The notes under the pieces: generated by a model
Databases searched by the model: none
What the model saw: the letters and a program-made list of their open reading frames with translations, nothing else
What the model was told of the DNA's origin: nothing
Shown: in pieces, positions 58,359 to 64,000 of the stretch
Numbering within the stretch: position 1 is the stretch's first letter
Layout: every line of letters begins with the position of its first letter
Assembly: GCA_910587345.1 (NCBI GenBank)
Contig: CAJUKH010000013.1
Span: forward strand, 186,001 to 250,000
Origin: an uncultured Oscillospiraceae bacterium
Lineage (GTDB): Bacteria > Bacillota > Clostridia > Oscillospirales > Oscillospiraceae
Direction of reading: 5' to 3'
Length of the DNA stretch: 64,000 nt
Program-made: the position numbers and the translations under genes

Positions 58359-59678
58359 TTAGTCGCCCTTCTCCCGGATGGTCAGCTTCACCGGCGTGCC
58401 TTCCAGCCCGAAGGTGGCGCGGATCTGATTTTCTATATAGCGCTGATAGGAGAAATGGAACAGGTCTCTGCGATTGCAGAACACTACAAAATGGGGGGGC
58501 TTGACCCCCACCTGGGTCATGTAGTAGACCTTCAGCCGCTTACCCTTGTCGGTGGGGGGCTGGACCCGGGCGGTGGCGTCGGCCAGAACGTCGTTGAGCA
58601 TTCCCGTAGAGATCCGCATGGCCGCCTGATCGTTCACATCATTGATGGTATCAAAAATGCGGTCCACCCGGGAACCGGTGAGGGCAGAGAGGAAAACAAT
58701 GGGGGCATAGGGCATATAGCTCAGGTCCCGGCGGATATCCTGACACATTTTATCCATGGTCCTGTCGTCCTTCTCTACAATGTCCCATTTATTCACCACA
58801 ATGATAGATGCCTTGCCTGCCTCGTGGGCAAGGCCCGCCACCTTGGTATCCTGCTCGGTAACGCCCTCGGTGCCGTCGATCAGGATAAGGCATACATCGC
58901 ACCGCTCGATGGCCATGGTCGCCCGGAGAACGGAGAATTTCTCCACCCGGTCATCCACCCGGGACTTGCGGCGCATTCCCGCCGTGTCGATGAAAAGGTA
59001 TTTCCCTTTCTCATTTTCAAAGTAATTGTCAACGGCATCCCGGGTGGTGCCTGCCATGTCGGAGACAATGACCCGCTGTTCTCCCAGAATACGGTTGACA
59101 AGAGAAGACTTGCCCACGTTGGGCTTGCCGATGATGGCCACCTTGATGACATCGGGGTCCTCCTCGGTCTCATCGGTCTCAGGAAAGTACCGGAAGCACT
59201 CGTCCAGCAGATCGCCCGTACCGTGACCATGAACGGCGGAGACCGGAACAGGGTCCCCCAGCCCCAGATTGTAAAACTCATAGATGTCCGGGTCTGTAAT
59301 GCCGGTCTTATCCATCTTGTTCACAGCCAGCACCACCGGCTTGCCCGATTTCAGCAGCATGGCGCCCACCTCCTGGTCCGAGGCGGTAAGGCCGGTCTGG
59401 ATGTCGCAGACAAAGATGATGACCGTGGCGTTCTGAATGGCGATCTCGGCCTGCTGCCGCATAAAGAGCAATATCTCGCTGTCGGTGCCCGGCTCGATGC
59501 CGCCGGTATCCACCAGGTCAAAGGTCCTCCCCCGCCACTCACAGGGGGCGTAAAGCCGGTCCCGGGTCACGCCGGGCGTGTCCTCCACGATGCTGAGCCG
59601 TTGGCCGGTGAGCTTATTAAAGAGCATGGATTTTCCCACGTTGGGCCGTCCCACGATGGCCACCAGAGGTCTCGCCAT
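58359..59678 (-). CDS. der: Ribosome biogenesis GTPase Der (EngA)
   Basis: Essential double GTPase for 50S subunit assembly, 439 residues. The first G domain has GRPNVGKSMLFN, DTGGIEPGTD and NKMD. The second has GKPNVGKSSLVN, DTAGMRRKSRV and NKWD. A C-terminal KH-like domain ends the protein (FVVFCNRRDLFHFSYQRYIE). ATG 59678 is preferred over GTG 59687 because the latter would touch the ribosome binding site. Linkage to plsY and gpsA is common in Firmicutes. Confidence 0.97.
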   Translation of the reverse strand: MARPLVAIVGRPNVGKSMLFNKLTGQRLSIVEDTPGVTRDRLYAPCEWRGRTFDLVDTGGIEPGTDSEILLFMRQQAEIAIQNATVIIFVCDIQTGLTASDQEVGAMLLKSGKPVVLAVNKMDKTGITDPDIYEFYNLGLGDPVPVSAVHGHGTGDLLDECFRYFPETDETEEDPDVIKVAIIGKPNVGKSSLVNRILGEQRVIVSDMAGTTRDAVDNYFENEKGKYLFIDTAGMRRKSRVDDRVEKFSVLRATMAIERCDVCLILIDGTEGVTEQDTKVAGLAHEAGKASIIVVNKWDIVEKDDRTMDKMCQDIRRDLSYMPYAPIVFLSALTGSRVDRIFDTINDVNDQAAMRISTGMLNDVLADATARVQPPTDKGKRLKVYYMTQVGVKPPHFVVFCNRRDLFHFSYQRYIENQIRATFGLEGTPVKLTIREKGD

Positions 59679-59705
59679 GGAAAACACTTCCTTTCATTTG
59701 CAGGT

Positions 59706-59734
59706 AGTATATCATACTTTGCCGGAAATATCAA
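59706..59734 (-). promoter_or_regulatory. Promoter of der-plsY-gpsA
   Basis: On the minus strand TTGATA (59734-59729), 17 bases, TATACT (59711-59706). Confidence 0.8.
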
Positions 59735-59816
59735 TCAGGAAAGCGCCGCCTTCCCCACCGGTGTGAAACGGTCCGGTCAAGTCAAATCAAACCGCAGCGC
59801 CTCTCTATTAAGCAAA

Positions 59817-59848
59817 AAAAGAGAGAGGGAAAATCCCCTCTCTCTTTT
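59817..59848 (-). terminator. Terminator of rpmF
   Basis: A 13-bp stem around GAGAGAGGG/CCCTCTCTC with a 6-base loop; on the minus strand a T tract follows. Confidence 0.88.
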
Positions 59849-59857
59849 CTTTGTCGC

Positions 59858-60055
59858 TTACTGCTGGGTCGCAGGAGCCGCAACACCGCTGAAATCGTGG
59901 CCGTTGTAGCTCAGGCAGGACTTGCAGATGCGGTGAGGCAGGCGGACGGCACCGCACACAGGACAAACATTGACGCTGGGGGTCGCCAGCTTCCACACGC
60001 TGCTGCGGCGCTTGTTCCGGCGCTGCTTGGACACTTTACTCTTAGGGACTGCCAT
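59858..60055 (-). CDS. rpmF: 50S ribosomal protein L32
   Basis: A 65-residue ribosomal protein. AVPKSKVSKQRRNKRRSSVW is the family N terminus, and four cysteines (CPVC and CKSC) make the zinc-binding version of L32. The C-terminal tail AAPATQQ is slightly extended. It lies 35 bases after the YceD gene, and the yceD-rpmF pair is widely conserved. Confidence 0.97.
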   Translation of the reverse strand: MAVPKSKVSKQRRNKRRSSVWKLATPSVNVCPVCGAVRLPHRICKSCLSYNGHDFSGVAAPATQQ

Positions 60056-60090
60056 TGTGACACCTCCTTAATCGTGACAGGGGCATTTCC

Positions 60091-60612
60091 TTATGCTTCC
60101 TCGTCCTTGTCTTGGGAATCTTTATCCAAAAGCTTCGCCAAGACGGCGAGGCGTGGATCCACTTCTTCCCCACAGCCGCAGGACCCTTCGTTCAGGTCCT
60201 TGCCGCAGGTGGGGCATAAGCCCTTGCAATCTTCACTGCACAGGTGCTTGCCGTCCATTGCAAGGATACAAGCGGTGGAAAAAATCTCATCCAAATCTAC
60301 CGTGCCATTCTCCAAAAGGATGATCTCGTCGTTCTCCTCATCCTCCAGTTCCTGAGCCAGAAGCGTCTCCACCGGGACGACCATCTCCACGGTGATGGGC
60401 TTCAAGCAGCGGTCACACCGGGTCTCCAGTACGGTTTCGGCCTGTCCCTCCAACTGAAGAGCCCCCGCCATGTTCCGCACCAGCCCCGTGACCTGCACCG
60501 GCCGGCGGAAAGGCATTTCGCCAAACAGCTCCACCTGACCCAGATCCAGGTCATAGCTGAAATCCCGGCTGGCGCCCGATATATGGATGATATCTCTTAA
60601 ATCCAGTCGCAT
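60091..60612 (-). CDS. YceD/DUF177 family protein
   Basis: A 173-residue protein. TRCDRCLKPITVEMVVPVET and the downstream CPTCGKDLNEGSC are the DUF177 cysteine motifs, so a zinc site is likely. Homologues are linked to 23S rRNA accumulation in plants and bacteria, and the gene is almost always followed by rpmF, as here. A CGKHLCSEDCKGLC-like segment lies between them. ATG 60612 follows GAGGAG. Promoter at 60642-60670. Confidence 0.92.
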   Translation of the reverse strand: MRLDLRDIIHISGASRDFSYDLDLGQVELFGEMPFRRPVQVTGLVRNMAGALQLEGQAETVLETRCDRCLKPITVEMVVPVETLLAQELEDEENDEIILLENGTVDLDEIFSTACILAMDGKHLCSEDCKGLCPTCGKDLNEGSCGCGEEVDPRLAVLAKLLDKDSQDKDEEA

Positions 60613-60641
60613 GATAATCTCCTCGCAACAATGCACGAGAT

Positions 60642-60670
60642 ATTATAACGAAAAAATCCCGCTCTGTCAA
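60642..60670 (-). promoter_or_regulatory. Promoter of yceD-rpmF
   Basis: On the minus strand a perfect TTGACA (60670-60665), 17 bases and a perfect TATAAT (60647-60642). Confidence 0.92.
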
Positions 60671-60678
60671 ATACTTTC

Positions 60679-60707
60679 TTCACTTTTTTCAGGAAATATG
60701 GTAGAAT
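60679..60707 (+). promoter_or_regulatory. Possible promoter of the RluA-type gene
   Basis: TTCACT (60679-60684), 17 bases, TAGAAT (60702-60707). The -35 is weak. Confidence 0.4.
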
Positions 60708-60775
60708 ATCAGCAGCAGAGACCTACCCGGGCAGGTCCCTGTCTAAAATTGCCACCGAAAGCAGGGAGACACCCC

Positions 60776-61738
60776 ATGAAAGAATTCTCCATCACCAAAA
60801 ACGACGCCGGTCAGCGTCTGGACCGTTGGCTGGGCAAGGCAGTGCCTCTCCTCCCCGCTCCTCTGTCTCAGAAATATATCCGCTTAAAGCGGGTAAAGGT
60901 CAACGGCAAGGGGGCGCAGCGGGACTACCGGCTGAACACAGGGGACCTCCTCCAGCTGTACATCAACGACGAATTCTTTGACGCTCCCGCCGAGGATAAC
61001 GCCTTCTTGTCGGTATTCAGGCCCCAGCTGGACATCGTTTACGAGGACGAGAACATCATCGTCTGCAACAAGCGCCCCGGCCTTCTCTGCCACCCGGATG
61101 AGAACGAGTACGTCTCCACCCTTATTACCCACATTCAGGCGTATCTCTATCAGAAGAAAGAGTGGTCCCCCAGGTGGGAAAATGCTTTTGCCCCCGCTCT
61201 GTGTAACCGCATCGACCGGAACACCGGCGGCCTTGTCATCGCCGCCAAGACCGCCGAAGCCCTTCGGGTGATGAACGATAAGATCAAGGACCGGGAGATC
61301 TCTAAATATTATCTGGCCGCCGTTGTGGGCAAAATGAGTCCCCCGGCGGGGGAACTCAGCGGTTTTCTTCTGAAAGACGAGAAGAAAAAGCAGGTGGCGG
61401 TCTACCAAAAGCCCGTACCCGGCGGCAAATCGGCCCGTACCCGGTATAAGACGTTGCAATTCAAAAATGGTCTATCACTGGTGGAGTGTGAGCTTTTGAC
61501 GGGCCGAACCCATCAGATCCGCGCCCAGTTCGCCGCCGCGGGCCACCCCCTGGCGGGGGATGGCAAATACGGCCGGAGAAGCGACAACGAAAAACTGGAT
61601 CGCAAAGGCCAGGCCCTTTGGTCCTACAAACTGGTCTTTGACTTCCCCACCGATGCAGGAGTGTTGGAATACCTGAAGGGTAAGGTGCTGGAGGTTGACA
61701 GGGAGAATATCGACTTTGTGAACGAATATTTTGGATAA
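60776..61738 (+). CDS. RluA family pseudouridine synthase
   Basis: Predicted rRNA pseudouridine synthase of 320 residues. An S4-like N-terminal domain (LPAPLSQKYIRLKRVKVNGK) precedes the catalytic domain, where NRIDRNTGGLVIAAKT contains the catalytic Asp; the usual HRLDxxTSG reads NRIDRNTGG here. LLTGRTHQIRAQFAAAGHPL with GDGKYG forms the second signature. RluC or RluD specificity cannot be assigned. The start gives MKEFSITKNDAGQRLDRWL, a normal family N terminus; upstream in-frame codons cross the promoter and the divergent yceD gene. Confidence 0.93.
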   Translation: MKEFSITKNDAGQRLDRWLGKAVPLLPAPLSQKYIRLKRVKVNGKGAQRDYRLNTGDLLQLYINDEFFDAPAEDNAFLSVFRPQLDIVYEDENIIVCNKRPGLLCHPDENEYVSTLITHIQAYLYQKKEWSPRWENAFAPALCNRIDRNTGGLVIAAKTAEALRVMNDKIKDREISKYYLAAVVGKMSPPAGELSGFLLKDEKKKQVAVYQKPVPGGKSARTRYKTLQFKNGLSLVECELLTGRTHQIRAQFAAAGHPLAGDGKYGRRSDNEKLDRKGQALWSYKLVFDFPTDAGVLEYLKGKVLEVDRENIDFVNEYFG

Positions 61739-61744
61739 GCAAAA

Positions 61745-61775
61745 ACGGGGCCGGCTCTTTGCCGGCTCCGTCTAT
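61745..61775 (+). terminator. Terminator after the RluA-type gene
   Basis: ACGGGGCCGGC/GCCGGCTCCGT with one G-T pair and a TCTTT loop, followed by CTATTTTTT. Confidence 0.8.
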
Positions 61776-61978
61776 TTTTTATCGGGGATATACTCCACGA
61801 TTTCCGACAACTCACACTCCAATATCCGGCATAGAGCGTCCAGCGTGTTTGTGGAGACCGACTCCCCCGCTTTCAGCCGGCGGACGGTGGAACTGCTGAT
61901 CTCTCCCCTGACCTGCAGCGTATAGGTAGTGGCCCCTTGGGCCTTCATGGTCCGCCACAGCGGCGCATAGGAAATCAT
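61772..61978 (-). CDS. Small XRE family helix-turn-helix regulator
   Basis: A 68-residue single-domain DNA-binding protein. TLQVRGEISSSTVRRLKAGE and VSTNTLDALCRILECELSEI are the helix-turn-helix and following helices of the Cro/C1 (YozG-like) type. ATG 61978 follows GGGAGGG. It is divergent from the GRAM-like gene, with a 9-bp-arm palindrome (62035-62056) between them as the obvious operator candidate. Its own promoter was not resolved. Confidence 0.85.
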   Translation of the reverse strand: MISYAPLWRTMKAQGATTYTLQVRGEISSSTVRRLKAGESVSTNTLDALCRILECELSEIVEYIPDKK

Positions 61979-61995
61979 CCGCCGTCCCTCCCCTC

Positions 61996-62023
61996 TTGAC
62001 ATATCTCCATTATTGCTTATAAT
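61996..62023 (+). promoter_or_regulatory. Promoter of the GRAM-like gene
   Basis: A perfect TTGACA (61996-62001), 16 bases and TATAAT (62018-62023). Confidence 0.88.
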
Positions 62024-62034
62024 AGGGAAAGAGA

Positions 62035-62056
62035 ATATAGGCAATACTGCCTATAT
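62035..62056. promoter_or_regulatory. Palindromic operator candidate
   Basis: ATATAGGCA-ATAC-TGCCTATAT, a perfect 9-bp arm palindrome starting about 12 bases after the -10 box. This position would allow a bound regulator, probably the divergent XRE protein, to block the GRAM-like gene. Confidence 0.65.
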
Positions 62057-62080
62057 CGTTATGAAAAAGGAGAGATGAAC

Positions 62081-62434
62081 ATGAGCAATCCCAGCGACAT
62101 TCTGATTTTGGCCCCTGAGGAAACCGAGCTGAAAAAGGTGAAAGGCGACTGCTGGCGGACCCCCGGCTTTTCCGGCAATCGCCAAGTTCCCGGACAATAC
62201 ACTTTCACCAATCAGCGCATCCTGTTCCGAGGTAACGGACTGATTGAAAAACTGCGGCTCACTTTTGCCATCGCCTACGAGGATATCAGTACTATCAGGC
62301 CCTTTAATATCAACCTTTTTATCCATACCGGCATTCAGATCGAACTGAAAAATGGCAGTATTTATAAGCTCTCTGTCATGAAGCGGGACCAGGTCGTGTC
62401 CCTGATCCACGAACAGATGAGGACCGCAGGTTGA
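62081..62434 (+). CDS. GRAM/PH-like domain protein
   Basis: A 117-residue cytoplasmic protein. GQYTFTNQRILFRG followed by AIAYEDISTIRPFN and an amphipathic C-terminal helix is the GRAM/bacterial PH pattern, a small beta sandwich. No catalytic residues or membrane segment are visible. ATG 62081 is 8 bases from AAAGGAG; ATG 62075 is too close to it. It is a single gene, probably controlled by the divergent XRE regulator through the palindrome. Confidence 0.75.
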   Translation: MSNPSDILILAPEETELKKVKGDCWRTPGFSGNRQVPGQYTFTNQRILFRGNGLIEKLRLTFAIAYEDISTIRPFNINLFIHTGIQIELKNGSIYKLSVMKRDQVVSLIHEQMRTAG

Positions 62435-62483
62435 ATATTTCAGACCAGAGTGTGAAAAACCCGGAAAATCTTCGACAAACATA

Positions 62484-62512
62484 TTGACATTTCTCCCCAT
62501 TCCATGTATCAT
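62484..62512 (+). promoter_or_regulatory. Promoter of potAB
   Basis: A perfect TTGACA (62484-62489), 17 bases, TATCAT (62507-62512). Confidence 0.78.
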
Positions 62513-62522
62513 ATCACTCGTC

Positions 62523-62559
62523 AAAGGTCGTACCCAACCGACGGTTGGGTACGACCTTT
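62523..62559. promoter_or_regulatory. 17-bp-arm palindrome at the potA transcription start
   Basis: AAAGGTCGTACCCAACC, three bases, then the exact inverted arm. It begins 11 bases after the -10 box, so it lies at or just after the expected transcript start. It could be an operator or a 5' stem-loop in the leader. No T tract follows on either strand, which argues against a simple terminator. Confidence 0.7.
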
Positions 62560-62603
62560 CAAACTATTCGCCTTAATTTAACTAAAGGAATGGGGGAGGA
62601 TAC

Positions 62604-63731
62604 ATGTCCAAGGAGTTGATCCGTCTATCGGACTGCGTCGTGAAATTCGACGACGAGATCATTCTCGATCATCTCAATCTCTACATCAATGACAAAGAAT
62701 TCCTAACGCTCCTGGGTCCCAGCGGGTGTGGCAAGACCACCACGCTGAGGATCATTGGTGGGTTTCAAAAACCTACCTCCGGAGACGTTTTTTTTGACGG
62801 CCGACGATGTAACGATGTGCCGCCCCATAAACGAAAAATCAATACCGTGTTCCAAAAATACGCCCTTTTCACCCACATGAACATTTTTGAAAATGTGGCC
62901 TTTGGCCTGCGTATCGCCAAAGTGCCCGAGGCTGATATTACCCGCCGTGTGGAGGAAGCTCTGGAACTTGTCAACCTGCCCGGTTATGGCAAACGGAGCG
63001 TGGACTCCCTCTCCGGCGGCCAGCAGCAGCGGGTGGCCATCGCCCGGGCCATCGTCAACCGGCCTCAGGTGCTCCTTCTGGATGAGCCTTTGGGCGCACT
63101 GGACCTGAAGCTCCGGAAGGATATGCAGGTGGAACTCAAGCGCATCCAGCGTGAGGTGGGTATTACCTTCATCTACGTGACCCACGATCAGGAGGAGGCC
63201 CTCACCATGTCCGACACCGTGGTGGTCATGGACAAGGGCAACATCCAGCAGATCGGCACCCCGGAGGATATCTACAACGAACCCAAAAACGCCTTCGTGG
63301 CCGACTTTATCGGGGAGTCTAACATCATCGATGGGGTGATGCTCCAGGACAAAGTGGTGCAGATGTACGGCAAGAAGTTTCCCTGCCTGGACGGGGGCTT
63401 TGCCCCCAACGAGGCGGTGGATGTGGTGATCCGGCCCGAGGACATCGACATCGTCCCTGTGGAGGAGGGCCAGATCGTGGGCACCGTCACAGAGGTGACC
63501 TTCAAGGGAATGCACTATGACATCATTGTGGACTTTCAGGGCTTCAAATGGCTGATCCAAACCACCGACTACTCCCCCGTTGGGGCACACATCGGAGTAA
63601 AAATCGACCCTGACGGCATCCATATCATGAAAAAGAGCCGCTACTCCGGTATGTTCGGCGATTACAGCTCTTATTCCTCTGAATATGACGAGCTGAGCGT
63701 GGATGCGGAGGATGCCGAAGATGAAGAATAA
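62604..63731 (+). CDS. potA: Spermidine/putrescine ABC transporter ATPase PotA
   Basis: ATP-binding subunit of a polyamine importer, 375 residues. LLGPSGCGKTTTLRIIGGF is Walker A, SLSGGQQQRVAIARAIV the signature, and LLLDEPLGALDLKLRKDMQ Walker B with the D-loop; VTHDQEEALTMSD carries the switch His. A C-terminal TOBE/OB domain (VVIRPEDIDIVPVEEGQIVG) is regulatory in this family. A Tyr/Ser- and Asp/Glu-rich tail follows. ATG 62604 follows GGGGGAGG. It overlaps potB by 11 bases. Confidence 0.94.
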   Translation: MSKELIRLSDCVVKFDDEIILDHLNLYINDKEFLTLLGPSGCGKTTTLRIIGGFQKPTSGDVFFDGRRCNDVPPHKRKINTVFQKYALFTHMNIFENVAFGLRIAKVPEADITRRVEEALELVNLPGYGKRSVDSLSGGQQQRVAIARAIVNRPQVLLLDEPLGALDLKLRKDMQVELKRIQREVGITFIYVTHDQEEALTMSDTVVVMDKGNIQQIGTPEDIYNEPKNAFVADFIGESNIIDGVMLQDKVVQMYGKKFPCLDGGFAPNEAVDVVIRPEDIDIVPVEEGQIVGTVTEVTFKGMHYDIIVDFQGFKWLIQTTDYSPVGAHIGVKIDPDGIHIMKKSRYSGMFGDYSSYSSEYDELSVDAEDAEDEE

Positions 63732-64000
63732 AGCCATTGCCTACCCCTATGTGGGCTGGATGGCGCTCTTCGTGGTGGCGCCCATCCTTATCATCACCGT
63801 TTACGCCTTTACCTCCAGCGACTGGAGCTTCACCACTGAAAACTTCAGGGATATGACCCTCTATTCCACTGCCTTTGGCCGGTCCTTCCTGCTGGCGGCG
63901 GTGGCCACCGTCATCTGCCTGCTCATCGGCTATCCACTGGCCTACTTTCTGGCCCGGGAGACGGGCTGGGTCCACCGGATGGCAACCATGCTCATTATGC
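63721..64000 (+). CDS. potB: Polyamine ABC transporter permease PotB (partial, runs off right edge)
   Basis: The first 93 codons of an inner-membrane permease are present. The N terminus KNKAIAYPYVGWMALFVVAP and LIITVYAFTS form the first helix. ENFRDMTLYSTAFGRSFLLA leads into the permease domain, with CLLIGYPLAYFLAR as the next helix. This matches PotB-type permeases. ATG 63721 overlaps the end of potA by 11 bases and follows GAGGATG. Assignment to polyamines rests on potA; the substrate-binding protein lies outside the window. Confidence 0.88.
   Translation, partial: MKNKAIAYPYVGWMALFVVAPILIITVYAFTSSDWSFTTENFRDMTLYSTAFGRSFLLAAVATVICLLIGYPLAYFLARETGWVHRMATMLIM

Noticed and set aside
1..64000. 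CRISPR arrays, insertion sequences, prophage or integrase genes
   Set aside because: No regular spacer-repeat series, transposase or integrase-like protein was seen. The tRNA-Pro repeats have only two and a half units and near-identical spacers.

Overview
The window is chromosomal DNA of a GC-rich, endospore-forming member of the Clostridia, most likely an Oscillospiraceae (Flavonifractor/Pseudoflavonifractor-like) organism. This placement is an inference. It rests on a complete spoIIIAA-AH operon, whiA/yvcK/rapZ/murB clustering, an ECF vitamin transporter module, an FMN riboswitch on a lone ribU, Firmicute-type Shine-Dalgarno sequences, and housekeeping proteins of clostridial type. No prophage, insertion sequence or CRISPR array is visible. 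The region is mostly housekeeping chromosome with small accessory islands.

Layout. 1-420: start of a gene that leaves the window, then tRNA-Leu(GAG). 517-7228 (+): one operon with an rRNA-type methyltransferase, a membrane protein, ecfA1-ecfA2-ecfT, truA, a DUF5711 propeller protein and a CvpA-like protein. 7397-9955 (+): a ClpE-like Hsp100. 10019-14815 (-): a BlaI repressor with a very large M56 (BlaR1-type) membrane protein carrying an M23-like domain, behind a promoter covered by three operators. 14945-16528: SLOG protein (-) and FMN-riboswitch-controlled ribU (+). 16544-20540: dinB (+), then a lipoprotein, an MBL hydrolase and a ferredoxin (-). 20633-24802: clpC, a divergent SOD and a hotdog thioesterase, with tRNA-Ser(CGA) on the other strand. 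24863-27288 (-): Sir2 deacylase, LURP-one protein, a metal-rich CD1247-type protein and efp. 27353-29750: tRNA-Ser(UGA), tRNA-Ser(GCU), tRNA-Gly(CCC), two Cys-rich hypothetical proteins and tRNA-Pro(GGG), followed by tandem repeats that carry copies of its 3' end. 29857-49268 (-): an almost gapless series nusB, Kae1-like, small membrane protein, xseA, xseB, ispA, PAP2-type, dxs, tlyA, nadK, argR, recN, murB, rapZ, yvcK, whiA, dnaE, cls. 49348-54620 (-): Asp23 protein and the spoIIIA operon. 54644-56560 (+): a secreted SLH protein. 56581-60670 (-): gpsA, plsY, der, rpmF, yceD. 60679-64000: RluA-type pseudouridine synthase (+), a divergent XRE regulator/GRAM protein pair around a palindrome, and the start of a potAB polyamine transport operon (+).

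How the parts fit. EcfA1A2T is the shared energy module for substrate-binding subunits such as RibU, whose gene lies about 11 kb away under FMN control. The long minus-strand series joins isoprenoid supply (dxs, ispA), DNA repair and replication (xseAB, recN, dnaE), RNA modification (tlyA), cofactor and arginine control (nadK, argR) and envelope/division control (murB, rapZ, yvcK, whiA). spoIIIA encodes the mother-cell half of the forespore feeding channel.

The most unusual signals are: the tandem 147-148 bp repeats behind tRNA-Pro, each holding a terminator, a 17-nt antisense match to the tRNA and a 30-nt sense copy of its 3' end; the M56-M23 sensor whose M23 HxH motif is lost; a ribU leader whose hairpin covers the ribosome binding site; and a 17-bp palindrome at the expected transcription start of potA.
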